A stretch of 64,000 nucleotides of DNA from assembly GCF_009792295.1 (NCBI RefSeq), contig NZ_CP039934.1, forward strand, positions 3,244,501 to 3,308,500. The letters run 5' to 3'. Shown piece by piece: positions 1-9,077 of this stretch (its first letter is position 1; every line of letters starts with the position of its first letter). Origin of the DNA: Myroides fluvii (GTDB lineage: Bacteria > Bacteroidota > Bacteroidia > Flavobacteriales > Flavobacteriaceae). A model generated the notes under the pieces. The model made no database searches and was not told where the DNA came from. It was given only the letters and a program-made list of their open reading frames with translations. A program made the position numbers and the translations under genes.

Positions 1-912
1 TTACCAGCAACAGTGGAAATCGTTGATATTGCAGGATTGGTAAAAGGAGCAAGTAAAGGAGAGGGATTAGGAAATCAATTTTTAGGAAATATTCGCGAGT
101 GTAATGCGATTATCCATGTTTTGCGTTGTTTTGACAACGATAATATCGTGCACGTAGATGGAAAAGTAAATCCAATTCGCGACAAAGAAACAATTGATAT
201 TGAGTTGCAGTTAAAGGATCTAGATACAGTTGAAAAACGTTTAGAGAAAGTAAAAAAAGCAGCCAAAACAGGAAATAAAGAAGCGCAAGTAGAAGCGGAC
301 TTATTAGAGCGAATCAGAGAGAACTTGTTAGCAGGTAAATCGGCTCGTGTGGTTGAAGCAAAAAATCAAGACGAAGTAGAGCTATTAGAAGCTTTTCAGT
401 TGATTACAAGCAAGCCTGTTTTATATGTATGTAACGTAGATGAAGGAGCAGCTGTAAATGGAAATGACTATGTAGAGCAAGTAAAAGAGCTGGTAAAAGA
501 TGAAAATGCAGAAGTAATTGTTTTAGCCGTTGGAACGGAAGCAGATATTACGGAATTAGAAACATTCGAAGAGCGTCAGATGTTCTTAGAAGATTTGGGT
601 TTACAAGAGCCTGGATCATCTAAGTTAATCCGTTCGGCCTATCAATTGCTTAAATTGCAAACGTACTTCACAGCAGGAGTGAAAGAAGTAAGAGCTTGGA
701 CGATTAATGTTGGCGATACAGCACCGCAAGCAGCAGGTGTTATCCATTCCGATTTTGAAAAAGGATTTATTCGCGCAGAAGTTATTGCATATGATGATTA
801 TGTGGCGTTTGGTTCGGAAGCAAAAGTAAAAGAAGCAGGAAAATTAAGAGTAGAAGGAAAAGAATATATCGTTAAAGATGGTGATGTAATGCATTTCCGT
901 TTTAACGTATAA
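1..912 (+). CDS. ychF: Redox-regulated ATPase YchF, 5'-truncated by window edge
   Basis: The reading frame is open from base 1, so the first Met inside the window (base 13) is internal; the start and the Walker A motif lie upstream. Residues visible at the left edge contain the DxxG G3 motif (DIAG) followed by a KGASKGEG stretch typical of YchF. The middle holds the coiled-coil insertion and an NVDE motif in the G4 position, where YchF prefers ATP over GTP. The C terminus is the TGS domain with a TINVGDTAPQAAGVIH core, and it ends in the usual MHFRFNV-type tail. YchF is a ribosome-associated Obg-family ATPase (OLA1 homologue) implicated in the oxidative stress response. The rho-independent terminator right after it suggests it ends its transcription unit. 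Confidence 0.95.
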   Translation, partial: LPATVEIVDIAGLVKGASKGEGLGNQFLGNIRECNAIIHVLRCFDNDNIVHVDGKVNPIRDKETIDIELQLKDLDTVEKRLEKVKKAAKTGNKEAQVEADLLERIRENLLAGKSARVVEAKNQDEVELLEAFQLITSKPVLYVCNVDEGAAVNGNDYVEQVKELVKDENAEVIVLAVGTEADITELETFEERQMFLEDLGLQEPGSSKLIRSAYQLLKLQTYFTAGVKEVRAWTINVGDTAPQAAGVIHSDFEKGFIRAEVIAYDDYVAFGSEAKVKEAGKLRVEGKEYIVKDGDVMHFRFNV

Positions 913-937
913 GGATATTTTATGCTATAAATATTGA

Positions 938-967
938 AGAGAGGTTGATTTTAACCTCTCTTTTTTT
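938..967 (+). terminator. Rho-independent terminator after ychF
   Basis: A 9-bp perfect stem (AGAGAGGTT / AACCTCTCT) with a 6-nt loop is followed by a run of T. It lies 26 bases after the ychF stop. Confidence 0.85.
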
Positions 968-994
968 GTATATTTATTTTTATTTTAATAGGTT

Positions 995-1663
995 ATGAGC
1001 AAAAAAGCAGCAACGTTTTTGGCGCGTTTTTTCTTGTGTCTTTTTACGTTGGTCATCGGGTATGTTGGCGTTTTTTACGCCTTGTCTTTTGTGTCTACAC
1101 CTGTGGAAGTGAGGGAGTTAAGTGCAGATGAAGAACCAATCATCATTTATTTATCGACCAATGGTGTACATACGGATTTTGTAGTACCTGTTACTACAGA
1201 AGTGATGGATTGGAAGACAAAATTTACCTTGCCTACATCGCAAGTGAAATGGCTTGCTTTTGGTTGGGGAGATCAGGGATTCTATCTGAATACACCCAAT
1301 TGGAGTGATTTACAAATGTCAACCGCCTTAGCGGCACTGTCTGGTAGAGGAGCTTCAGCCATGCATGTTACGGCTTATCCTTCGTTTACGGTAGATTCAG
1401 ATGCGGTTGAACTGTTGCTTTCGCCTAAGGAATATCGGGAACTGGTGCTGTATATTGATCATACGTTTCAAAAGAATGAGGGGCTTTACCAGCGAATAGA
1501 AACCAGCGCTTATGGACCGTATGATGCATTTTATCAGGCAAAAGGAAGTTATAGTTTATTCTATACTTGCAATACCTGGGTGAATCAAGGATTAAAACGA
1601 ATAAATCAAAAAGCTGCTTTGTGGACTTTACATGACCAAGGCATATTCAGACATTATAAATAA
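995..1663 (+). CDS. DUF2459 / TIGR02117 family protein
   Basis: A 222-aa protein with one N-terminal hydrophobic segment (about residues 8-32), probably an uncleaved anchor or signal peptide. The rest is periplasmic or secreted. The sequence IIYLSTNGVHTDFVVPV, the WLAFGWGDQGFY segment and the C-terminal YTCNTWVNQGL segment match the DUF2459 (TIGR02117) family, whose members have a conserved His, Cys and Asn arrangement suggesting a papain-like/NlpC-type fold. The biochemical role is unknown, and the enzyme idea is inference. It is followed by a YihY-type membrane protein whose start lies 4 bases beyond this stop, so the two are probably cotranscribed. Confidence 0.75.
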   Translation: MSKKAATFLARFFLCLFTLVIGYVGVFYALSFVSTPVEVRELSADEEPIIIYLSTNGVHTDFVVPVTTEVMDWKTKFTLPTSQVKWLAFGWGDQGFYLNTPNWSDLQMSTALAALSGRGASAMHVTAYPSFTVDSDAVELLLSPKEYRELVLYIDHTFQKNEGLYQRIETSAYGPYDAFYQAKGSYSLFYTCNTWVNQGLKRINQKAALWTLHDQGIFRHYK

Positions 1664-1667
1664 TACT

Positions 1668-2594
1668 ATGTTACAAAATATACCCTATAAGAAGATTGGT
1701 GAATTACTTAAAAAATCAGTGATTGACTTTTTGGATGATAGAGCAACAAAATTTAGTGCCGCCTTGTCGTATTATACGATTTTTGCACTGCCTCCTTTAA
1801 TTATTTTGATTATTTCAGCTTCTGGATTCTTCCTAGAAGAAAAAGATGTTTCGGCTTTCTTTTATCAGCAAATTGGAGATTTAGTTGGGCCGAATACAGC
1901 GAAAGAGGTGGAGGGAGCAATGAATAATGTAACGGTTAATCGCTCGGGGGTTTTGCCAACGATTATTGGAATCGTGATGCTGCTTTTTACAGCTTCTAGT
2001 GTGTTTGCCGAAATACAAAGTTCCATAGATTATATCTGGGGTTTTGTTGCTAAACCAGATAAAAGTATCATCCGAATGGTCAAAAATCGATTGCTCTCTT
2101 TTGCGATGATCGCCTCCGTTGGTTTTTTGCTTTTGGTGAGCTTGTTAGTCAATTCCTTAGCGAGTCTCTTGTATGAATATTTAGCCACGCTGTTTGCTGA
2201 ATCAACGATTCATCTAGTGAAATTACTGAATAATGCAATTGTTTTTGGGGTAATTACCTTGCTTTTTATGCTTATATTCAAAACGTTACCTAGTGGTAAG
2301 ATTCGAATAAAAGATGCCTTTGTTGGCGCTGCGTTTACTGCTGTTTTATTCATGGTGGGGAAATTTGGGATTGGTTTCTATTTGGGAACAACAGCCACTT
2401 CATCCTTATATGGTGCAGCGGGTTCCATTATTGTGATGCTAATTTGGATTTATTATTCCGCAATGATTTTGTATTTTGGCGCGGAGTTTACTAAAAATTA
2501 TGCGTTAATGTTTGGTCAAAAAATCAGACCAGGAGAATTTTCTTTGGAAATTGATAAAAATGCCATTAAAAAGGTAGAAGAAGAGGAGCTTTAG
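1668..2594 (+). CDS. YihY/virulence factor BrkB family membrane protein
   Basis: About 308 aa with the YihY (BrkB, PF03631) layout: a soluble N-terminal helix, then about six membrane segments. Diagnostic stretches are [19 protein letters not shown] near the N terminus, the GATFTAVLF-like segment and the [20 protein letters not shown] segment near the C terminus. The family is an inner-membrane protein of unresolved function; the old RNase BN assignment is wrong. I chose ATG 1668, which sits just after the upstream stop. An in-frame ATG at 1632 would add 12 residues and overlap DUF2459 by 32 bases. The tail after the last helix is charged and Lys/Glu-rich. Confidence 0.85.
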   Translation: MLQNIPYKKIGELLKKSVIDFLDDRATKFSAALSYYTIFALPPLIILIISASGFFLEEKDVSAFFYQQIGDLVGPNTAKEVEGAMNNVTVNRSGVLPTIIGIVMLLFTASSVFAEIQSSIDYIWGFVAKPDKSIIRMVKNRLLSFAMIASVGFLLLVSLLVNSLASLLYEYLATLFAESTIHLVKLLNNAIVFGVITLLFMLIFKTLPSGKIRIKDAFVGAAFTAVLFMVGKFGIGFYLGTTATSSLYGAAGSIIVMLIWIYYSAMILYFGAEFTKNYALMFGQKIRPGEFSLEIDKNAIKKVEEEEL

Positions 2595-2680
2595 CGGTCA
2601 AAAAAACGGTATTTACAAATTTTTATAATTTTTATTTTAGCTTAAATAGTAGTATTTTAGCGCAAATTCCAACAATTTAT

Positions 2681-4534
2681 ATGCAAAATCAAAATCAGTA
2701 TACTGAAGACAATATTCGTTCTTTAGATTGGAAAGAGCATATCCGTATGCGTCCGGGTATGTATATCGGTAAGCTTGGTGATGGGTCGTCTCCTGATGAT
2801 GGTATTTATATCCTGATTAAGGAAGTAATTGACAATAGTATTGATGAGTTTGTGATGGGCACAGGAAAAACTATTGAAGTTACCTTAAAAGACAAAATGG
2901 TTACCGTTCGTGACTTCGGTCGTGGAATTCCCCTTGGAAAGGTAATCGACGTTGTTTCGAAAATGAATACCGGAGGTAAGTACGATTCAAAAGCATTTAA
3001 AAAATCAGTTGGTTTAAATGGAGTAGGTACCAAAGCAGTGAATGCTTTGTCTAATTATTTCCGCGTTGTTTCGGTTCGAGATAACCAACAAAAAGCAGCA
3101 GATTTCTCCGCTGGTGATTTAGTTAACGAAGAAGAACTAGTTGAAACAACCAAACGCAAAGGAACCAAAGTGTCCTTTATTGCGGATGAAAAAATATTCA
3201 AGAATTACAAGTACCGTAAAGAGTATATCGAACGTATGCTCAAAAATTACTGTTACCTGAATAAAGGGTTAACCATTATCTTCAATGGTGAAAAATTCTA
3301 TTCAGAAAACGGGTTAATGGACTTGTTAAATGAAAATATCGATACCGAAGATCAAGTGTATCCAATCATTCACCTAACAGGGGATGATATTGAAGTAGCG
3401 ATTACCCATAGTAAAACACAGTATTCAGAAGAATATTATTCTTTCGTTAACGGGCAAAATACCACGCAAGGAGGAACCCATTTGGGAGCTTTTAGAGAGG
3501 CTTTAGTGCGTACATTGAAGGAGTTTTACAATAAAAACTTTGAGGCTTCGGATATTAGAAAATCCATTGTAGCCGCTATTTCCGTAAAGGTAGAAGAACC
3601 GGTGTTTGAATCGCAAACCAAAACAAAGTTGGGATCAACCGATATGGGACCTGATTTACCAACGGTTCGTACTTTTGTCAATGATTTCGTCAAAACGCAA
3701 TTAGATAACTATCTACATAAAAATCCAGACATTGCAGAAGCACTGTTGCGCAAAATTTTGCAAGCAGAACGCGAACGCAAAGAATTGTCAGGTATTCGTA
3801 AAATAGCAAAAGAACGTGCAAAAAAAGCAAGTTTACACAACCGTAAACTACGCGACTGTCGTACGCATTTTACGGATATCAAGAATCCTAAATATTTAGA
3901 AAGTACTCTTTTTATTACGGAGGGAGATTCAGCATCTGGATCCATTACGAAATCAAGAGATGTTAATACACAAGCCGTGTTTAGTTTACGTGGAAAACCG
4001 CTGAACTCCTACGGAATGACCAAAAAGATTGTATACGAAAACGAAGAGTTTAACTTGCTTCAAGCCGCGTTAGACATTGAAGAGGATTTTGAAAGCTTGC
4101 GCTACAACAACATCGTAATCGCAACCGATGCCGATGTCGATGGAATGCACATTCGCCTGTTGTTGATTACTTTTTTCCTGCAATTTTTTCCTGAATTAAT
4201 TAAAGAAGGGCATTTGTATATCCTACAAACACCTTTGTTCCGTGTAAGAAATAAGAAAGAAACGATTTACTGTTACAGCGATGAAGAACGTGTGGCTGCT
4301 ATTGAGAAATTAAAACCCAAACCAGAAATCACGCGATTTAAGGGATTAGGAGAGATTTCTCCAGATGAGTTTCAACACTTTATCGGTGAAAATATACGCT
4401 TAGATCCAGTTATGCTTGATAAATCGATGTCTATAGAGAAAATGTTGGAGTTTTATATGGGGAAAAACACACCCGATAGACAGGAATTTATTATCGATAA
4501 TTTGAAAGTTGAACTTGATGTTGTAGAAGAATAG
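2681..4534 (+). CDS. parE: DNA topoisomerase IV subunit B
   Basis: A 617-aa type IIA topoisomerase ATPase subunit. In order: GHKL ATPase domain with the NSIDEF motif (N-box) and a GxxGxG lid ([14 protein letters not shown]), transducer domain, then a TOPRIM domain with EGDSASGS and DADVDGMHI (catalytic Glu and the Asp metal ligands), and the C-terminal RFKGLGE motif. It lacks the long GyrB-type insertion. The immediately following subunit A is of the Bacteroidetes topo IV type, and gyrA lies separately at 37 kb, so parE is preferred over gyrB. It decatenates daughter chromosomes together with ParC. Only 3 bases separate its stop from the ParC start, giving translational coupling and matched subunit amounts. 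Confidence 0.93.
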   Translation: MQNQNQYTEDNIRSLDWKEHIRMRPGMYIGKLGDGSSPDDGIYILIKEVIDNSIDEFVMGTGKTIEVTLKDKMVTVRDFGRGIPLGKVIDVVSKMNTGGKYDSKAFKKSVGLNGVGTKAVNALSNYFRVVSVRDNQQKAADFSAGDLVNEEELVETTKRKGTKVSFIADEKIFKNYKYRKEYIERMLKNYCYLNKGLTIIFNGEKFYSENGLMDLLNENIDTEDQVYPIIHLTGDDIEVAITHSKTQYSEEYYSFVNGQNTTQGGTHLGAFREALVRTLKEFYNKNFEASDIRKSIVAAISVKVEEPVFESQTKTKLGSTDMGPDLPTVRTFVNDFVKTQLDNYLHKNPDIAEALLRKILQAERERKELSGIRKIAKERAKKASLHNRKLRDCRTHFTDIKNPKYLESTLFITEGDSASGSITKSRDVNTQAVFSLRGKPLNSYGMTKKIVYENEEFNLLQAALDIEEDFESLRYNNIVIATDADVDGMHIRLLLITFFLQFFPELIKEGHLYILQTPLFRVRNKKETIYCYSDEERVAAIEKLKPKPEITRFKGLGEISPDEFQHFIGENIRLDPVMLDKSMSIEKMLEFYMGKNTPDRQEFIIDNLKVELDVVEE

Positions 4535-4537
4535 ACT

Positions 4538-7183
4538 ATGAGTACTGAAGATAATTTGAATGAAGATATGCAACCAAACAACCTAGAAAATGGGGAGTTT
4601 GTAGAAGATCATACGGCATTACAAGAAGAAGAGGAAAAGGAAACCATTACCAAGGTTACAGGGATGTACAAAGAGTGGTTCTTGGATTATGCTTCTTATG
4701 TAATTTTAGAACGTGCAGTTCCTGCTATCGAAGATGGTTTTAAGCCTGTTCAGCGTCGTATTATGCACTCCATGAAAGAGTTGGATGATGGTCGATACAA
4801 TAAAGTGGCCAATGTAGTGGGGCACACCATGCAGTATCACCCACACGGTGATGCGAGTATTGGTGATGCGATGGTACAATTGGGGCAAAAAGAGTTGCTG
4901 ATTGACATGCAAGGAAACTGGGGAAATATCCTAACAGGTGATGGGGCAGCTGCTTCGCGTTATATTGAAGCGCGTTTGAGTAAATTTGCCCTAGAAGTGT
5001 TGTATTCTCCTAAAATTACCGAATGGCAATCTTCTTATGACGGTCGTCGAAATGAACCGGTTAATTTACCGGTTAAGTTCCCTCTGCTTTTAGCGCAAGG
5101 AGCCGAAGGGATTGCTGTAGGTTTATCTACGAAAGTTTTACCGCATAACTTCTTGGAACTTATCGATGCTTCCGTTAAAATATTAAAAGGAAAACCGTTT
5201 ACACTATATCCTGATTTTCCAACAGAAGGGATTGCTGATGTATCGAATTATAACGATGGACTACGCGGTGGACGCGTTCGCGTACGTGCCCGTATCTCGC
5301 AATCAGACAAGAATACACTCGTTATTACGCAGATTCCTTTTTCAACTACTACAACCACATTGATTGATAGTATATTGAAAGCCAATGAAAAAGGGAAATT
5401 AAAAATTAGAAAAATTGAAGATAACACGGCGGCTAATGTGGAAATTCTAATTCACTTACCTCCGGGAACTTCTCCAGATAAAACGATTGATGCTTTATAT
5501 GCATTTACAGCATGTGAAACTTCTATCGCACCGCTCGCTTGTATTATTCAAGATAATAAACCCTTGTTTATCGGAGTTTCGGAAATGCTAAGACGTTCAA
5601 CCCACCAAACGGTTGATTTGCTGAAGCAAGAACTCGAAATTGAATTAGATGAACTAGAAGAGCGTTGGCACTTCTTATCCTTAGAGCGTATTTTTATTGA
5701 AAATAGAATTTACCGCGCTATTGAGGAAGAAGAAACATGGGAAGGGGTACTAAGTGCGATTGACGAAGGTTTAAAGCCTTTTGTTGTCAATTTGAGAAGA
5801 GCAGTAACTCAAGAAGATATCGCCAAACTAACGGAAATTCGAATCAAGCGTATCTCTCGTTTTGATATTGATAAAGCCAATCAACAAATTGAAGCTTTAG
5901 AAGGGGATATTGAAACCGTAAAATACAATTTGGACCACTTAATCGATTTTGCGATTAAGTATTTCACTAGTTTAAAAGAAAAATACGGCAAAGGCAAAGA
6001 GCGTAAAACAGAGCTGAGAAGTTTTGATACCATCGAAGCAACGAAAGTTGTGTTGAGAAATACCAAACTCTATGTCAATAAGCAAGAAGGGTTCTTCGGA
6101 ACCGCATTGCGTAAAGATGAATATGTTTGTGATTGTTCTGATATTGATGATATTATCGTTTTCTTACGCGATGGATCCATGGTTATCTCCAAGGTAGAAG
6201 AGAAGCGCTTTGTAGGAAAAGACATTATCCATATTGATGTTTTTGCTAAAAATGACAAACGCACAATTTACAACTTGATTTACCGCGATGGAAAATCAGG
6301 ACCTACCTATATCAAACGTTTCAATGTGATGAGCATCACACGTGATAAAGTATATGATTTAACCCAAGGAAGTCCAGGGTCTCAAATCTTGTATTTCTCT
6401 GCTAATCCAAATGGAGAAGCTGAAGTCGTAACCATTCTCTTGCGTCAATTAAGCAATGTGAAGAAATTGAAATTTGATCTTGACTTTGCTGATTTGCTGA
6501 TCAAAGGACGTATTGCAAAAGGAAACTTAGTGACAAAGTACGCCATCAAGAAGATTGAGTTAAAGGAAAAGGGAATTTCGACTTTGCGTCCGCGTAAAGT
6601 TTGGTATGATGATACAGTTAGACGACTGAATGTGGAAGGTAGAGGAGAGCTATTGGGCGAATTTAAACCAGAAGATCGCTTGTTGATTATCACCCAAAGT
6701 GGAAAAGTTAAAACAGTTGTTCCAGAGTTGACGACTCACTTTGATGAAGATATGATTGTATTGGAAAAATGGAAACCAACCAAACCAATTTCGGCACTTT
6801 ACTTCGATGGTGAGAAGTCAAGATACTATGTGAAGCGATTCTTAGTTGAAAATGAAAATAGAGAAGATAGTTTTATCTCAGAACATGAAAATTCAAAATT
6901 AGAATTAATTTCAACTGATTTCCGTCCCGTAGTGGAAGTTGTTTTTGCCAAAGTAAAAGGGGTTCAGAAAGAGAATCTAGTGCTTGATTTAGAGCAATTT
7001 ATCACAGTGAAGGGAATTAAAGCTTTAGGTAATCAATTAACAGCAGATAAGATCAAGCAAGTCGATCATTTGGAATCTCTGCCTTATGAAGAGGAAGAGC
7101 CAGAAGAGGAAGTGATTTCTTACGATTTAAAAGATTTACCGGATGTGTCAATCGACGAAGATGGACAAAGTAGTTTGTTCTAA
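4538..7183 (+). CDS. parC: DNA topoisomerase IV subunit A
   Basis: An 881-aa breakage-reunion subunit. An acidic leader of about 40 residues precedes the winged-helix core. Catalytic Tyr is Y142 in the ASRY motif; the quinolone-determining region reads HPHGDASIGD, with Ala106 at the position equivalent to E. coli ParC Ser80. The tower and coiled-coil regions follow. The C-terminal part (about 530-830) has degenerate beta-pinwheel blades, without a clear GyrA-box like that in the gyrA product at 37 kb, which supports topo IV over gyrase. The C terminus is strongly acidic. It partners with the ParE gene directly upstream. Confidence 0.93.
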   Translation: MSTEDNLNEDMQPNNLENGEFVEDHTALQEEEEKETITKVTGMYKEWFLDYASYVILERAVPAIEDGFKPVQRRIMHSMKELDDGRYNKVANVVGHTMQYHPHGDASIGDAMVQLGQKELLIDMQGNWGNILTGDGAAASRYIEARLSKFALEVLYSPKITEWQSSYDGRRNEPVNLPVKFPLLLAQGAEGIAVGLSTKVLPHNFLELIDASVKILKGKPFTLYPDFPTEGIADVSNYNDGLRGGRVRVRARISQSDKNTLVITQIPFSTTTTTLIDSILKANEKGKLKIRKIEDNTAANVEILIHLPPGTSPDKTIDALYAFTACETSIAPLACIIQDNKPLFIGVSEMLRRSTHQTVDLLKQELEIELDELEERWHFLSLERIFIENRIYRAIEEEETWEGVLSAIDEGLKPFVVNLRRAVTQEDIAKLTEIRIKRISRFDIDKANQQIEALEGDIETVKYNLDHLIDFAIKYFTSLKEKYGKGKERKTELRSFDTIEATKVVLRNTKLYVNKQEGFFGTALRKDEYVCDCSDIDDIIVFLRDGSMVISKVEEKRFVGKDIIHIDVFAKNDKRTIYNLIYRDGKSGPTYIKRFNVMSITRDKVYDLTQGSPGSQILYFSANPNGEAEVVTILLRQLSNVKKLKFDLDFADLLIKGRIAKGNLVTKYAIKKIELKEKGISTLRPRKVWYDDTVRRLNVEGRGELLGEFKPEDRLLIITQSGKVKTVVPELTTHFDEDMIVLEKWKPTKPISALYFDGEKSRYYVKRFLVENENREDSFISEHENSKLELISTDFRPVVEVVFAKVKGVQKENLVLDLEQFITVKGIKALGNQLTADKIKQVDHLESLPYEEEEPEEEVISYDLKDLPDVSIDEDGQSSLF

Positions 7184-7222
7184 TCGTAGATGCGACGTAA
7201 AATAGATAAGGTTTAAAATTCA

Positions 7223-8140
7223 ATGGGTAAAAGAAGAAATATAACAGGTTTATGTGTAGCGGTTGTTTCGGCTTGGAGCTCGTATGGACAAGTATCAACG
7301 GATGATAATCTGTTTGAGAAGACCGATGTACATTCGCTAGCCGAAAGATGGGATTTATCATCAACTGCTAAACGAAAAACATTTACTATTTCACCTTATA
7401 AACCCGTTTATTTACTACCTGTTCGTTTGACAACAAAACCCAATGATCAGCCTTTTAGTTATAGTGAACACATGGGGCAACCCCAAGCTGTAAACTACAA
7501 CAATGCGGAAGCTCGTTTTCAGTTGAGTTTTAAAACAAAAATTACAGAAGGACTCCTATTTGGCAAAGGGGATGTATGGCTAGCCTTTACGCAAACAGCC
7601 AATTGGCAAGTGTATAACGGAAAAGTGTCCAGGCCTTTTCGAGAGTTAAATTATGAACCAGAAGTTATTTTTAATTATCCATTGGATCTAACAATAGGTA
7701 ATTTTAAATTCATTATGGCTGGTTTTGCTTTTAATCACCAATCCAACGGAAAAAGTGAGCCAACATCTAGGAGTTGGAATCGATTTATTATGCATGCGGG
7801 AATGGAATACTATAATTGGACTTTTATGGTTAAACCGTGGATTCGATTAGGAGAAAAGAACAAAACCGATGACAATGCTAGAATAACGGAATATTACGGA
7901 AAAGGAGAGGTTACAGTCGCTTATCAGTACAAAGGACAAGTATTGACTTTTATGATGCGCAATAATATGCGATTGAATGCTCAGTATAAAGGATTTCATG
8001 AACTTACTTATACCTATCCGATAAAGAATAATTTGAAAGCTTTTTTTGTGGTAAATAACGGGTACGGAGAATCATTAATAGATTATAACTGGAATCAAAC
8101 CACCATTGGAATTGGGATTTCTTTGATGGAATGGTACTAG
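7223..8140 (+). CDS. pldA: Outer membrane phospholipase A (OMPLA)
   Basis: A 305-aa protein with an N-terminal signal peptide (cleavage near residue 22) and a 12-strand OMPLA-type barrel. The catalytic triad is complete: His172 and Ser174 in NHQSNG and Asn186 in SRSWNR. The 172-174-186 spacing equals E. coli 142-144-156. OMPLA hydrolyses acyl esters of phospholipids that reach the outer leaflet and is activated by calcium-dependent dimerisation. The C-terminal residue pair is Trp-Tyr, consistent with a terminal aromatic BAM signal. It lies 39 bases after parC and ends at a bidirectional terminator. Confidence 0.9.
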   Translation: MGKRRNITGLCVAVVSAWSSYGQVSTDDNLFEKTDVHSLAERWDLSSTAKRKTFTISPYKPVYLLPVRLTTKPNDQPFSYSEHMGQPQAVNYNNAEARFQLSFKTKITEGLLFGKGDVWLAFTQTANWQVYNGKVSRPFRELNYEPEVIFNYPLDLTIGNFKFIMAGFAFNHQSNGKSEPTSRSWNRFIMHAGMEYYNWTFMVKPWIRLGEKNKTDDNARITEYYGKGEVTVAYQYKGQVLTFMMRNNMRLNAQYKGFHELTYTYPIKNNLKAFFVVNNGYGESLIDYNWNQTTIGIGISLMEWY

Positions 8141-8142
8141 AT

Positions 8143-8190
8143 AAAAACAAGAAAAAGGAGAGCCATTGGCTCTCCTTTTTTCTTGTTTTT
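8143..8190. terminator. Bidirectional terminator between pldA and a convergent gene
   Basis: A GGAGAGCC / GGCTCTCC stem is flanked by A-runs on the left and T-runs on the right, so it can act on both strands. It lies between the convergent pldA stop (8140) and the minus-strand gene ending at 8236. Confidence 0.85.
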
Positions 8191-8235
8191 ATTTTACATA
8201 GTAGAAATCTACGTAGAAAAGTTTGTTTTTTCAAG

Positions 8236-8634
8236 TTACTTTTGACGGAGCCCGCAAATTAGAGAAGTTACCAATACAGTAGAATAAGCCCACATCAACC
8301 AAGAACCAAAAGAAGCCGCTTTGTCAGAGGACATATTCGGGAAAATAGGTTCAAAAAATTGAATGACAAACGTATCTATAATCATTCCAGGTAATACCAA
8401 AAGAGCGCCTGCTGCTATTTTTTCAAGTCCCGATAAATTGAATTTTTTAAATGTAACAAGGGAAAGGAAAGCCATGGAAGGAACAACAACCAAATATAGC
8501 ATTGTTAGGATTACGGGTGATTCTGTAATAAAGAAGTACTGCCCTGCAAAACGAAAAGCTAAAGTAGCGAAGAGCCAAACTAAAAAACCGATAAAAAGAA
8601 CGGGTAGAATAAATGATTGGTTTGCTTTATCCAT
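8236..8634 (-). CDS. DUF5367-like four-helix membrane protein
   Basis: A 132-aa integral membrane protein with four predicted transmembrane helices (about 8-28, 40-60, 75-98 and 110-128 from the chosen start). Conserved-looking features are LATLAFRFAGQYFF near helix 1 and LPGMIIDTFVIQFFEPIFPNM after helix 3. It resembles the DUF5367 family of unknown function. I chose the start at 8634 (MDKANQSF...). An upstream in-frame ATG at 8670 would add 12 residues of poor quality. It is a single gene with its own terminator downstream. Confidence 0.6.
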   Translation of the reverse strand: MDKANQSFILPVLFIGFLVWLFATLAFRFAGQYFFITESPVILTMLYLVVVPSMAFLSLVTFKKFNLSGLEKIAAGALLVLPGMIIDTFVIQFFEPIFPNMSSDKAASFGSWLMWAYSTVLVTSLICGLRQK

Positions 8635-8783
8635 GTTTAAGATTTTAGTGGAGATAATAATCCGCTTCAATGTTGTTTGTTTGATGTTTTTGCCTTCTCC
8701 TTATTGGTTTAGAGCCTGTCGGTTAGCAGAACGAAAATAAGAAAAAAAGAGAATAAAAAAATCAATTACATGAACTAAAAATA

Positions 8784-8819
8784 AAAAAACGACTGTAACT
8801 ATTTTTACAGTCGTTTTTT
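8784..8819 (-). terminator. Strong hairpin terminator downstream of the hemN operon
   Basis: A 15-bp perfect stem (AAAAAACGACTGTAA / TTACAGTCGTTTTTT) with a 6-nt loop, symmetric for both strands. It is placed to stop minus-strand transcripts from hemN and its small companion. Confidence 0.85.
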
Positions 8820-8824
8820 AATCT

Positions 8825-8858
8825 TTTGCCTTTTTTTAAATAAAAGAAAAAAGGCAAA
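8825..8858 (-). terminator. Second tandem hairpin
   Basis: A TTTTGCCTTTTTT / AAAAAAGGCAAA inverted repeat lies directly next to the stronger hairpin and would form a backup terminator for the same minus-strand transcript. Confidence 0.5.
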
Positions 8859-8868
8859 TAGAGATTTC

Positions 8869-9069
8869 TTAGTTTCTTTTCTGTAGATCTTGCTGTTTTG
8901 CGGCTTTTTTCAAAGAGAAAATTAAATAGCAAATGAAAATCAAGAAAGCCAGAAAGGAGAACCAATTGACTTGTATAGACCACAGTTGATCAATATTCAA
9001 TTGATAAATGCCATAAACAAGTAACAAAAGAACGAGATACGTGGTTATTTTTTCAAATTTTTTATTCAT
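8869..9069 (-). CDS. Small two-helix membrane protein downstream of hemN
   Basis: A 66-aa protein starting at 9069 with two hydrophobic helices (about residues 9-24 and 33-52) and a Lys/Gln-rich tail after the second. It lies 8 bases downstream of the hemN stop on the same strand and before the tandem terminators, so it is probably cotranscribed with hemN. I do not recognise a family. Many flavobacteria carry small inner-membrane proteins near haem genes, but a role in haem synthesis here is only inferred from position. A longer in-frame extension to 9147 would overlap the hemN coding end and is not preferred. Confidence 0.55.
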   Translation of the reverse strand: MNKKFEKITTYLVLLLLVYGIYQLNIDQLWSIQVNWFSFLAFLIFICYLIFSLKKAAKQQDLQKRN

Positions 9070-9077
9070 AGTACAGA

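Noticed and set aside
2681..4534. Calling this gene gyrB
   Set aside because: It is coupled to a subunit A lacking a clear GyrA box, while a typical gyrA stands alone at 37 kb, so topoisomerase IV fits better.
8363..8740. A 125-codon plus-strand frame
   Set aside because: It lies antisense to the well-formed four-helix membrane protein gene at 8236-8634.
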